A stretch of 64,000 bases of DNA from Solirubrobacteraceae bacterium (GTDB taxonomy: Bacteria > Actinomycetota > Thermoleophilia > Solirubrobacterales > Solirubrobacteraceae). This document shows, piece after piece, positions 1 to 7,942 of the stretch (within the stretch, counting starts at the first letter, position 1; every line of letters begins with the position of its first letter). The notes beneath the pieces were generated by a model, which saw nothing but the letters and a program-made list of their open reading frames with translations, ran no database searches and was not told where the DNA came from. A program made the position numbers and the translations under genes. The DNA lies in assembly GCA_030447505.1 (NCBI GenBank), contig JAUJOT010000002.1:558001-622000 (forward strand). The letters run 5' to 3'.

Positions 1-158
1 TGCGCATCGATGTCGTCCGGGATCGCCGCCGGCGAACCGCGATCGACCGCCACGACCTGCTCTCCGCGCGAGATCAGGGCCCGCGCCGCCGCGATTCCCG
101 ACCGCGCCAACCCCACGACGAGCCACGGGCCCGGCGGCAGCGGCGGGCGGCTACGCAA
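1..158 (-). CDS. murD: UDP-N-acetylmuramoylalanine-D-glutamate ligase, N-terminal fragment (runs off the window)
   Basis: Only about the first 52 codons are present. The frame reads through a glycine-rich nucleotide-binding start (VVGLARSGIAAARAL) followed by a short strand ending VAVDRG, which is the expected N-terminal Rossmann-type fold of MurD. MurD adds D-glutamate to UDP-MurNAc-L-Ala in the cytoplasm. The most likely start is a TTG at 158-156 that overlaps the mraY stop codon. Position directly after mraY is the standard dcw order. The assignment rests on this short stretch plus context, so the family is fairly safe but the start is not. Confidence 0.75.
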   Translation of the reverse strand, partial: MRSRPPLPPGPWLVVGLARSGIAAARALISRGEQVVAVDRGSPAAIPDDIDA

Positions 159-1131
159 CGGAGGCCTGGTACAGCGTGAAGCCGATCGCGCTGCAGATCG
201 CCGCGATGATCCAGAAGCGCAGGATGATCTTCGTCTCCGACCATCCGAGAAGCTCGAAGTGGTGATGGATCGGCGCCATCAGGAACGGTCGCTTGCGGAA
301 GGCCTGAAACGAGAAGACCTGGATCATCACGCTGAGCGCCTCGATGACGAAGATGCCGCCGAGCAGGATCAGCAGGATCTCGGTCTTCGTCATGACCGCA
401 AGCCCGGCGATCGCGCCGCCGAGGGCGAGCGACCCCGTGTCCCCCATGAAGATCGTCGCCGGGAACGCGTTGAACCACAGAAACCCGACGCACGCGCCGA
501 CGAGGCAGGCGGACAGGATCGCGAGGTCGTGCTGGCCGCTCGTGATGAACGTGATCCCGATGTAGGCCAGCGCCACGATCGCGGCGCAGCCGGCGGCGAG
601 GCCGTCGAGGCCGTCGGTGAGGTTGACGGCGCTCGTCGTGCCGGCGACGACGATGATGATGAGCGCGAGGAACGGCAGCCCGGCGAGGAAGCCGAGGTCG
701 ATTTGATAGTCGACGACGCGTAGGCGCAGCGTCTGCTGCAGCCCGGCCTTCTCGGTCGCGATCCACCACAGCGCGACCGAGATCACGATCGTGATCGCGA
801 GCTTCATCCGCGCGCTCAGCCCGAGCGAGCGGCGGCGGACGATCTTCGTGTAGTCGTCGGCGAAGCCGAGCAGCGCGCAGCCGATCGCCGCCCCGTACAC
901 GCCGACCGCCCGCCAGTCGTACTCGGACAGGATCAGGAACGGGATCGAGATCGCGGCGACGATGATGATCCCGCCCATCGTCGGGGTGCCGGCCTTGACG
1001 TGGTGCTTGGCCGGCCCCTCCTCGCGGATGAACTGGCCGAACTCGCGCCGGCGCAGGAACGCGATGAACTTCGGCGACAGGAAGATGCAGATCAGCAGCG
1101 CCGCCGTGCCGGCGATCAGGACCTCGCCCAT
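151..1131 (-). CDS. mraY: Phospho-N-acetylmuramoyl-pentapeptide transferase
   Basis: MraY is an integral membrane enzyme that transfers phospho-MurNAc-pentapeptide from UDP to undecaprenyl phosphate, giving lipid I. The 326-residue length is slightly short of the usual 320-360. Visible family marks are PTMGG at about residue 50, the aspartate-rich DDYTK at 92-96, NLTDGLDGLA from about 170, and the histidine-rich HHHFELLGW near 290. Several hydrophobic segments separate them. It lies 7 bases downstream of murF and its end overlaps the putative murD start, so the three are almost certainly co-transcribed and translationally coupled. Confidence 0.97.
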   Translation of the reverse strand: MGEVLIAGTAALLICIFLSPKFIAFLRRREFGQFIREEGPAKHHVKAGTPTMGGIIIVAAISIPFLILSEYDWRAVGVYGAAIGCALLGFADDYTKIVRRRSLGLSARMKLAITIVISVALWWIATEKAGLQQTLRLRVVDYQIDLGFLAGLPFLALIIIVVAGTTSAVNLTDGLDGLAAGCAAIVALAYIGITFITSGQHDLAILSACLVGACVGFLWFNAFPATIFMGDTGSLALGGAIAGLAVMTKTEILLILLGGIFVIEALSVMIQVFSFQAFRKRPFLMAPIHHHFELLGWSETKIILRFWIIAAICSAIGFTLYQASVA

Positions 1132-1138
1132 GCCGTGC

Positions 1139-2458
1139 CTACTCCGCGTCCGCTGCCGCCTGCAGACCCTGCGCGACGACCTCCAGGCCGACGCCGCGCG
1201 AGCCCTTGACGAGCACCGTATCGCCCGCGGCGACGAGCGCGCGAACGAGCGCGCTCGCGGCGGCGGCGTCGGGCGCGCCGTGCAGCTCGCCGCCGAAGCC
1301 GTCGCCCATCAGCGCCGCCAACGGCCCCACCGTCACGAGCACGTCGACGCCGCACTCGCGGGCGTAACGCCCGATCTCCGCGTGGAAGCGCGCCTCCTCT
1401 GGACCGAGCTCGAGCATGTCTCCGAGGACGGCGATCCGGCGCCCGGACCGAGCACCGGACGCGGCGAGATCATCGAGGGCGGCGCGCATCGACATCGGGT
1501 TGGCGTTGTAGCAGTCGTCGATGACGAGCACGTCGCCGGCCAGCTCGATCCGCTGGCCGCGGAGGGCGCTGAGCTCGACCTCGAGGTGCCCGCTCGGCTC
1601 GACGCCCGCGGCGCGCGCCGCGGCCAGCGCCGCGAGCGCGTTGAGGCGCATGTGGCGCGAGGTGAACGGCAGCTCGAGGTCGTCGGGCAGCGCGCAGACG
1701 TCGCCGCCGGGACCGAAGGTGACGGTGTGCAGGTCGTCGCGCAGGTGCACGTCGAGCAGCGGCTCGTCGGACGGCAGGACGGCGGTCGCGCCCGGGCGCA
1801 GGTCGACGAGCAGCTCGGCCTTTGCCGCGGCGACCGCCTCGAGCGAGCCGAGCAGCTCGAGGTGCACCGGCCCGACGTTGACGATCACGCCGACGTCGGG
1901 CTCGGCGATCGCGGTCAGCTCGGCGATCTGCCCGGTACCGCGCATCGCCATCTCGAGCACGAGCACCTCGGTGCCGGCGGGCGCGGCGAGGATCGACAGC
2001 GGCAGCCCGATCTCCGTGTTGAGGTTCTGCGCGCTCGCGACGACGCGCCTGCGCTGGGCGAGCATCGCCGCGAGCAGGTCCTTCGTCGACGTCTTGCCGG
2101 TCGACCCCGTGATCGCGACGACCTGCGCTCCGAGCGCGCGCCGCCACGAGCGCGCGAGCGCCTGCAGCCCGGCGAGCGGGTCGTCGGCGGCGAGCAGGAC
2201 GCCCGGGCCGCTCGCGGAGCGGACGTGCTGGGGAGCGACGAGCACCCCCCAGGCGCCGGCCTCGAGCGCCGCGTCGGCGTAGCGCCCGCCGTCGACATTG
2301 CGGCCGCTGAGGCCGACGAACAAATCGCCGGGCTGGACGTCGCGCGAGTCGATCGTCACCCGCTGCGGCCCGCAGGGGGTGTCGTCGCGCCGCGGCGCGG
2401 GGCGCACGAGCCGCACGCCCGCCGCCTCGGCGACGAGCTCAGGCCACCAGTCGCGCAC
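1139..2458 (-). CDS. murF: UDP-N-acetylmuramoyl-tripeptide--D-alanyl-D-alanine ligase
   Basis: MurF is a cytoplasmic ATP-dependent ligase that adds D-Ala-D-Ala to the UDP-MurNAc-tripeptide. At 439 residues it has the normal Mur-ligase size. The N-terminal substrate domain carries TIDSRDVQPGDLFVGL at about 35-50, the ATP loop is GSTGKTSTKD at about 118-127, and the central domain has DDCYNANP near residue 318, typical of MurF. The start is a GTG at 2458 (MRDWWPELV). It is separated from murE by 373 bases that contain a broken antitoxin gene, so coupling to murE is looser than usual. The intervening piece from 2459 to 2567 has no recognisable gene. Confidence 0.96.
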   Translation of the reverse strand: MRDWWPELVAEAAGVRLVRPAPRRDDTPCGPQRVTIDSRDVQPGDLFVGLSGRNVDGGRYADAALEAGAWGVLVAPQHVRSASGPGVLLAADDPLAGLQALARSWRRALGAQVVAITGSTGKTSTKDLLAAMLAQRRRVVASAQNLNTEIGLPLSILAAPAGTEVLVLEMAMRGTGQIAELTAIAEPDVGVIVNVGPVHLELLGSLEAVAAAKAELLVDLRPGATAVLPSDEPLLDVHLRDDLHTVTFGPGGDVCALPDDLELPFTSRHMRLNALAALAAARAAGVEPSGHLEVELSALRGQRIELAGDVLVIDDCYNANPMSMRAALDDLAASGARSGRRIAVLGDMLELGPEEARFHAEIGRYARECGVDVLVTVGPLAALMGDGFGGELHGAPDAAAASALVRALVAAGDTVLVKGSRGVGLEVVAQGLQAAADAE

Positions 2459-2567
2459 GTCGTGCCTCCCACGCGACGGCTACGTCGTCGAACAGCAGCC
2501 GCGTCGATGCGATCGAACTCAATGCGCAGTGCTCGGTCGACAGATCGTGTCCTGCGGGCCGCGACGC

Positions 2568-2800
2568 CTACCGCTGCTCGCCATCGCGCAGGGCGCGCAC
2601 GGTCTCGTCGTCGACCGCCGCGCCAGACGCCGGGACCACGAGGCGGCCGCCGCGTTCCTCCAGCGACGCCACCGCCAGCGGCTCGACGCGGATGCCCGTC
2701 CCGTCGGGCTGCACCTCGACGACGCGCGGCCGCAGACCCAGCGCTTCGCGCAGCGACTTCGAAATCACGAGCCACCTGGCTTGTCGATGGTTGCCTTCAT
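2568..2800 (-). pseudogene. AbrB/MazE-type antitoxin, broken by a one-base frameshift
   Basis: An ATG at 2800 opens a reading frame starting MKATIDKPG, the usual first strand of the SpoVT-AbrB swapped-hairpin fold. The next residues in that frame are G-S-stop. Shifting by one base at about 2771-2774 restores LVISKSLREALGL, followed by GIRVEPLA, giving the full normal length of about 77 residues. A single missing base (family consensus PGRLVI) explains this. In related loci such an antitoxin is paired with a downstream PIN-domain toxin. Here only about 110 bases remain before murF, with no intact PIN gene. It could be a sequencing error, but the missing partner also points to decay. Confidence 0.75.
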
Positions 2801-2831
2801 GCGGGAACCGTACCGCCGCGATGGCGGCAGA

Positions 2832-4274
2832 TCACGCGACCAGTCGCGCGCGCAGCGCCTCCCGCGCGACGGCGACGTCGTCGAACGGCAGCTTGCGCCC
2901 GCCCTCGAACTCCTGGCCCTGCTCGTGGCCCTTGCCGGCGATGACGACGACGTCGCCGCGCCGCGCGAGCGCGACGGCGCGCTCGATCGCCGCGTGGCGG
3001 TCGACGATCGCCTCCGTCGCGCCGCGATCCTCGATCCCGGCGAGGATCTCTTCGACGATCGCGGCCGGCTCCTCCGAGCGGGGGTTGTCCGAGCTGACGA
3101 TCGTGTGGTCGGCCAGCCGCGCGGAGATCGCGCCCATCTGCGGGCGCTTGCCGCGGTCGCGATCACCGCCGCAGCCGAAGACGCAGATCAGGCGGCCGGC
3201 CGCCAGCGGCCGCGCCGCCAGCAGCACGTTCTCCAGCGAGTCGGGCGTGTGCGCGTAGTCGACGAGCACGGCGAAGTCCTGGCCCTCGTCGACAGGTTCG
3301 AAACGGCCCGGCACGCGTCCTGCCTCGGGCAGCGCCGCGACGATCGTCGCGTCGTCGACGCCCAGCGCGCGCACAGCCGCGACGGCGCCGAGCACGTTCA
3401 TCACGTTGAAGCGCCCCGGCAGGGGCGAGCGCAGCTCGAGCCCGCCGGCGCAGAACGTCGAGCCGGCGAAGGCGCTCTCGATCTGCGTCGCGCGCAGGTC
3501 GGCGCCGGCCGTGTCGATCCCGACGGTCACGAGCTCGGGCACGATGTCGCGGATCACGGCCGCCAGCCGCGCCCCGTACGCGTCGTCGACGTTGACCACC
3601 GCCACCTGCGGGCGCCCGTCGACGAAGAGCTTGCACTTCGCGGCGAAGTACTCCTCCATCGTCGGATGGAAGTCGAGGTGGTCCTGGGTGAGGTTCGTGA
3701 AGATCGCCGCCGCCCAGTGGATCGCGTCGGCGCGACCGAGCTCGAGCGCGTGGCTGGAGACCTCCATCACGCAGTGGCTGTCGCCGCCGTCGCGCATCGC
3801 CGCGAACGTCGCCTGCAGGTCGATCGCCTCGGGCGTGGTCCGCGCGACCGAGTGCTCTAAGCCGCCCACGATCGAGGTGACGGTGCCGAGCAGGCCCGTC
3901 TGGTGGCCGGCGGCCTCGAGCAGCGCGCGTACGAGGTAGGCGGTGGTCGTCTTGCCGTTCGTGCCGGTCACGCCGATCGTGCGCAGCGTCACCGTCGGGT
4001 CACCGTGCAGGCGGGCGGCCGCCGGCGCCATCGCCGCGCGCACGTCCTCGACGACGACCTCGGGCACGGCGAGGCCGAGCGGGTGGTCGACGACGAGCGC
4101 GGCGGCGCCGCGGGCGACGGCATCGCCGGCGAAGTCATGCCCGTCGCGCGTGAAGCCGCGGACGCAGAAGAAGAGCGTGCCCGGCTGGACCCGCCGGTTG
4201 TCGTAGGCGAGCGCCTGGACCTCGACGGGCGGCGCGTCGCGGGCAGCGTCGCCGAGCACCTCGCGCAGCAGCAT
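2832..4274 (-). CDS. murE: UDP-N-acetylmuramoyl-tripeptide synthetase, meso-diaminopimelate type
   Basis: MurE adds the third amino acid of the peptidoglycan stem peptide in the cytoplasm. The 480-residue protein has the ATP-binding loop GVTGTNGKTTTAY at about residues 101-113, the conserved segment YDNRRVQPG near 24, and a C-terminal DNPRSEEP motif. In the family, DNPR with the following residues marks enzymes that use meso-diaminopimelate, so the wall is probably of the DAP type. The ATG at 4274 is the natural start. Upstream the gene faces an oppositely oriented HEPN/MNT pair, which cuts it off from ftsI and implies its own promoter in the 4275-4386 gap. Confidence 0.97.
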   Translation of the reverse strand: MLLREVLGDAARDAPPVEVQALAYDNRRVQPGTLFFCVRGFTRDGHDFAGDAVARGAAALVVDHPLGLAVPEVVVEDVRAAMAPAAARLHGDPTVTLRTIGVTGTNGKTTTAYLVRALLEAAGHQTGLLGTVTSIVGGLEHSVARTTPEAIDLQATFAAMRDGGDSHCVMEVSSHALELGRADAIHWAAAIFTNLTQDHLDFHPTMEEYFAAKCKLFVDGRPQVAVVNVDDAYGARLAAVIRDIVPELVTVGIDTAGADLRATQIESAFAGSTFCAGGLELRSPLPGRFNVMNVLGAVAAVRALGVDDATIVAALPEAGRVPGRFEPVDEGQDFAVLVDYAHTPDSLENVLLAARPLAAGRLICVFGCGGDRDRGKRPQMGAISARLADHTIVSSDNPRSEEPAAIVEEILAGIEDRGATEAIVDRHAAIERAVALARRGDVVVIAGKGHEQGQEFEGGRKLPFDDVAVAREALRARLVA

Positions 4275-4386
4275 CGCTGCGCGAGTCTAGAAGGCATGGG
4301 GCACGATGCTCCGACGCGGTCGAGACCGGCGCGCTGAGCCCGGCCTGAGGCGGCGACTCCGGGGAATCGCGGATAAGGTCGTTGGC

Positions 4387-4806
4387 GTGGACGAGCCGCT
4401 CGTTGACGCGGACGAGTTCCGGCGCTGGCGTGCCGAAGCCGACGCCGCGCTGCGCAGCGCGCGCCTGCAGGCCGACGCAGAACTGCACAACTGGGCCTGC
4501 TTCGCGGCCGAGCAGGCTGCCCAGCTCGCCGTCAAGGGACTGCTCCACGGCCTCGGCCGGGGCCCCTGGGGGCACGACCTGGTCCGGCTCGGCGAACTGC
4601 TCTCCGAGGTGGGCGAAGTGCCGACCGCCGTCGCAGACTCGCTACGGCGGCTCAGCCGTCACTACATTCCGGCGCGCTATCCGGACGCTCACCCCTCAGG
4701 ACCGCCCGGCATCCACTACGGCGCGGCCGACTCGGCGCAGGCCGTCGCCGACGGCGAAGGTGTGCTCGCCCATGTCGATGCGCTCTGGAGGGGTGTTTCG
4801 CGGTGA
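4387..4806 (+). CDS. HEPN-domain protein, probable toxin of a HEPN/MNT pair
   Basis: The chosen GTG at 4387 gives 139 residues (VDEPLVDADEFRRW); an upstream ATG at 4306 would add a basic, unconserved leader. The middle has the all-helical HEPN signature, with HNWACFAAEQAAQLAVKGLL followed by GHDLVRLGELL and then YIPARYPDAHPSG. The RYPDAH piece fits an R-x4-H pattern, the expected position of the HEPN ribonuclease pair, though in this branch its activity is unproven. The stop overlaps the start of the nucleotidyltransferase gene by 4 bases, the usual arrangement of type VII (HepT/MntA-like) toxin-antitoxin pairs. The pair sits on the strand opposite to the dcw genes. Confidence 0.85.
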   Translation: MDEPLVDADEFRRWRAEADAALRSARLQADAELHNWACFAAEQAAQLAVKGLLHGLGRGPWGHDLVRLGELLSEVGEVPTAVADSLRRLSRHYIPARYPDAHPSGPPGIHYGAADSAQAVADGEGVLAHVDALWRGVSR

Positions 4807-5201
4807 GCGACGTGCTCGCCGACCGCCGCGCCGAACGCGACCGCCTGATGGCGATCGCGCGCACGTACGCTGAAACGCTCACCGCACGCCTCCCCGTCCG
4901 CGCCGTGGTGCTGGCCGGCTCGCTGGCGCGCGGCGACTTCAACGTCTGGAGCGACATCGACGTGATCGTGATCGCCGACGCGCTCCCCGAGCGGTTGCCG
5001 GATCGGCTTGCGCTGCTGGGAGCGGACGCTCCCGGCGGCGTCCAGGCCGTGGGCTTCACGCCAACCGAGCTGCGCCAAGCCGCCGGACGCGCCAACCGGC
5101 TCGTCCTCGATGCCGCCGCGCACGGCATCGTCCTCGCCGGCGATCCGCACGTCCTCGCACGCGCGTGCGGCCAGATCGCCGCGCCCGCTGTCGAGCGCTG
5201 A
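4803..5201 (+). CDS. Minimal nucleotidyltransferase (MNT), probable antitoxin of the HEPN/MNT pair
   Basis: This 132-residue protein starts at GTG 4803 inside the stop of the HEPN gene. It contains the polymerase-beta type core GS-x10-DxD (GSLARGDFNVWSDID, about residues 39-53), which binds ATP and metal. In characterised MntA/HepT systems such an enzyme adds AMP groups to the HEPN toxin and blocks its RNase activity; that role is inferred here from motif and pairing. Length matches the family. About 150 bases without a gene follow (5202-5353) before the end of ftsI on the other strand. Confidence 0.87.
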   Translation: MSDVLADRRAERDRLMAIARTYAETLTARLPVRAVVLAGSLARGDFNVWSDIDVIVIADALPERLPDRLALLGADAPGGVQAVGFTPTELRQAAGRANRLVLDAAAHGIVLAGDPHVLARACGQIAAPAVER

Positions 5202-5353
5202 AGGAGGCCGGCGGCCACCCGCCGGTGCAGCGGTCCTGTTTTGCGGCGCGGTCGCTCGCGCAACCGCACTCCGACGATCTTCTCGCGCGTCCCGCGATCC
5301 GCGAAAGGCGTCGCGTCGCGCCAGGCGCTTCCGTGGCGCGTCGGCGCGTACGC

Positions 5354-7015
5354 TCAGCGCGGCGCGATGCCGAGATACGGCAGCGCGAAGCGCATGATCT
5401 CCTGAAACGCCGGCGCCGCGACCTCCGAACCGTAGATCTCGCCCTGAGGCTCATCGACCATCACGGTCACGAGCAACTTCGGCTTGCGCGCCGGCGCGAA
5501 GCCCACGAAGGAGCCGATGAAGCGCGTCTTGGAGTACTCGCCGGTGCTGGGATCGACCTTGTTCGCGGTGCCGGTCTTGCCGGCCAGCGTGTAGCCCTGG
5601 ATCGCCGCCTGGCTGCCCGTTCCGCCCGCCGTCACGACGCCCTCGAGCATCTCGCGCAGCTGCGCGGCGGTGGTGCTCGAGATCACGCGCCGCCCGCGCG
5701 GCGTCGGCGTGCGCACGCCGTCGACCGCGGCGATGATCCGCGGGCTGCGCATGATCCCGCCATTGGCGATCGCCGCGTAGGCCGTCGCGAGCTGCATCGG
5801 CGTCACCGATTCGCCCTGGCCGATCGGCAGGTTGCCCATCGACGAACCGGAGTACTCGCCGAGCTTGAGGACCTGACCCGACTCCTCGGCGGGCAGCTCG
5901 ATCCCCGTCGGACGGCCGAAGCCGAAGCGCCGCACCCAGCGATCGAAGCGCCGGTCACCGAGCCGCAACCCGATGCGGACCGTGCCGACGTTGCTGGACT
6001 GCGCAAGGATCTGCGTCGTCGACAGGTCGACCGCGCCGCGCTCGTGCGCCTCCTTGATCTGGCGGTCGGCGACCGTGATCGAGGGCGGCAGGTTGAAGAC
6101 GTCGTCCGGCGTGACGACCTTCTCCTCCAGCGCGCCCGCGATCGTGAAGGCCTTGAACGTCGAGCCGGGCTCGTAGTTGAAACCGACGGCGCGGTTCTGC
6201 GCCGCGTAGGAGGGTGCCCCGAGACGGTCGTTGGCGTCGACCCGCGGCCAGTTGGCCAGCGCGAGGATCGTGTTCGAGTACGGGTCCATGACGAGTGCCG
6301 TAGCACCCTTCGGCCGCCACGCGACGCCGACCTGCGCCAGCACGTCCTCGACCTTGCCCTGCAGCTCGGCGTCGAGCGTCAGGCGCAGGTCGTTGCCCGG
6401 CTGCGCCCGTTCGGTCTCCTGAAGCACGATCGGCTGGCCGAGCGCGTCCTTGACGATCCGCCGCTTGCCGTCGGTGCCGCGCAGGACGCTGTCGCGTCCG
6501 TACTCGAGCCCCGCCAGGCCCTTTCCGTCCGTCCCCACCCAGCCGAGCACCTGCGACGCCAGCCACTTGCGAGGGTAGGAGCGCCGCGAGCTCGGGATGA
6601 ACTGCAGCCCCTCGATGCCGAGCTTCTTGATCTTCGCCGACTGGGCGCCCGGTAGGTTGCGCGCGAGGTAGACGAACCCGCCCTTCTGCGAGAGCTTCTC
6701 GAGCACCTTCGCCTGGCTCATGTCGAGCAGCGGCGCAAGCCGCCGGGCGACCGTCAGCGGCGACTTGACGAGATACGGGGTGACGGCGACGTCGTCAGCC
6801 GGCTCGGACACGGCGAGCTCGATGCCATTGCGGTCGGTGATCGCCCCGCGGCGCGCGGGAACGTCGACCTGCTCGACCTGCTGGGTGCTGGCGAGCGCCT
6901 GCAGCGACGAGCCGCGGACGCCGCCCAGCCAGGCTGCGCGCGCGACTGCGATCACGAGCAGCGCGAGAAACAGCGCGAACAGCAGCCCGATCCGCCGCTC
7001 GGTGAGGCCGGCTAT
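5354..7015 (-). CDS. ftsI: Peptidoglycan D,D-transpeptidase FtsI (penicillin-binding protein, class B)
   Basis: This septal transpeptidase cross-links peptidoglycan outside the membrane. It has one N-terminal membrane helix, a dimerisation domain beginning VPARRGAITDRNG, and the transpeptidase domain with SxxK (GSTFKAF), SxN (SSN) and KTGT (AGKTGTANK). The first ordinary start codon in the frame is GTG 6955, but that would cut the helix in half. The frame stays open upstream with IAGLTERRIGLLFALFLALL, which completes the helix and reaches the ftsL stop. The only candidate there is an ATA at 7015 overlapping the ftsL stop, so the true start is uncertain. About 553 residues from that position. 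Confidence 0.93.
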   Translation of the reverse strand: MAGLTERRIGLLFALFLALLVIAVARAAWLGGVRGSSLQALASTQQVEQVDVPARRGAITDRNGIELAVSEPADDVAVTPYLVKSPLTVARRLAPLLDMSQAKVLEKLSQKGGFVYLARNLPGAQSAKIKKLGIEGLQFIPSSRRSYPRKWLASQVLGWVGTDGKGLAGLEYGRDSVLRGTDGKRRIVKDALGQPIVLQETERAQPGNDLRLTLDAELQGKVEDVLAQVGVAWRPKGATALVMDPYSNTILALANWPRVDANDRLGAPSYAAQNRAVGFNYEPGSTFKAFTIAGALEEKVVTPDDVFNLPPSITVADRQIKEAHERGAVDLSTTQILAQSSNVGTVRIGLRLGDRRFDRWVRRFGFGRPTGIELPAEESGQVLKLGEYSGSSMGNLPIGQGESVTPMQLATAYAAIANGGIMRSPRIIAAVDGVRTPTPRGRRVISSTTAAQLREMLEGVVTAGGTGSQAAIQGYTLAGKTGTANKVDPSTGEYSKTRFIGSFVGFAPARKPKLLVTVMVDEPQGEIYGSEVAAPAFQEIMRFALPYLGIAPR

Positions 7016-7887
7016 GGGACCGTCACCCCGCCGGGGGTCACCTGCGGGGTTCCCTCTGCCGCGGGCGCGACGGCGCCAGCCGGCGCGGGCGCGGCCGCAG
7101 TCGCGCCGGTCGCGGTCGCCGGCAGCGGTACGGCGGGCGCGGCCGGCTGACCCGCCGTTGCCGGTGCCGTCGCTGCGGCCGGGGCCGCCGGAGCGGACGC
7201 CGTCCCCGGCACGACGCCCGCGGACGTGCCGGTGTCGGGCGCGGCGCCGGTCAGAGCTGACGGCGGCTCCGCGATCGCCGATCCGGCCGGTCCGGCGATC
7301 GTCGCGTCGGGAGCGCGCATCTGTCGCGCCGCCTTCGACCCGTTTGAGCGCAGGTCGCGCGCACGGAGGTAGGTGACATCGGCGGGCTCAGGCATGACGA
7401 ACCCGCGCGAGCCGGCAAGCGCCTGGATCCGGTCGCCGGAGCTCAGCCGCGAGATCTCGCCGCGCAGCGCCGCGTTGCCGCGCTCGAGCGTCGCGGCCGT
7501 CTCGACCGCCCGCCCGATGCCGGCGTTCAGCTTCAGCATCGAGACCTGCATCGCGACGATCCCGATCAGGCCGAAGGCGACGACCACGACCCAGCCGCGG
7601 CTTCGCATGAGGCGGTCCATCGTGCGGCTGCGCGAGACCTCCAGCGCGGCCTCGGCGACGCGCAGTACGACCGAGGCACCGCTCGCGGCGAGCCGCAGCG
7701 GCGGGCGCGACGGCATCCGCGGGCGCGGCGCCGGCACAGCGTCGGACATCTTCAGCATCTGCGAGTCGACGCGGTCGCGCGGCGCAGGCAGCGGCCCCGA
7801 GACGCGTCGTGCGATTGCGGGCCCATGCCCGCGCGGCGCGCGTGCGGCGTTGTCATGGTCGGCACGGGCTGCGGCGGAGCGGCTCAT
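7012..7887 (-). CDS. ftsL: FtsL-like septum protein with long proline/alanine-rich tail
   Basis: The product is 291 residues with three parts: a basic, proline-rich cytoplasmic N-terminus (1 to about 100), one membrane helix (GWVVVVAFGLIGIVAMQVSM, about 100-120), and a short coiled-coil stretch (LKLNAGIGRAVETAATLERG onward) with the septum-initiator pattern that ends MPEPADVTYLRA. The last 90 residues are a low-complexity Ala/Pro/Gly region outside the membrane. Size and position between rsmH and ftsI are those of FtsL, a partner of FtsB/FtsQ at the septum. FtsL is poorly conserved, so the assignment leans on topology and context. The long extension at both ends is unusual. Confidence 0.8.
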   Translation of the reverse strand: MSRSAAARADHDNAARAPRGHGPAIARRVSGPLPAPRDRVDSQMLKMSDAVPAPRPRMPSRPPLRLAASGASVVLRVAEAALEVSRSRTMDRLMRSRGWVVVVAFGLIGIVAMQVSMLKLNAGIGRAVETAATLERGNAALRGEISRLSSGDRIQALAGSRGFVMPEPADVTYLRARDLRSNGSKAARQMRAPDATIAGPAGSAIAEPPSALTGAAPDTGTSAGVVPGTASAPAAPAAATAPATAGQPAAPAVPLPATATGATAAAPAPAGAVAPAAEGTPQVTPGGVTVP

Positions 7888-7942
7888 CGCGAGGGCCTCG
7901 CTCCCGGGTCCATCCTCACGACCGTCGAGCGATGGCGCGCTG

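Noticed and set aside
2443-2567. Short frame after the broken antitoxin (DLSTEHCALSS and LLFDDVAVAWEARR) as a PIN-toxin remnant
   Set aside because: No conserved PIN acidic residues in order and too short; not strong enough to annotate.
962-2944. Long plus-strand open frames (hundreds of codons) opposite the mur, tad, rho, pnt and glpD genes
   Set aside because: They are antisense to clearly conserved genes, with Arg/Ala/Asp-rich shadow composition typical of high-GC DNA.
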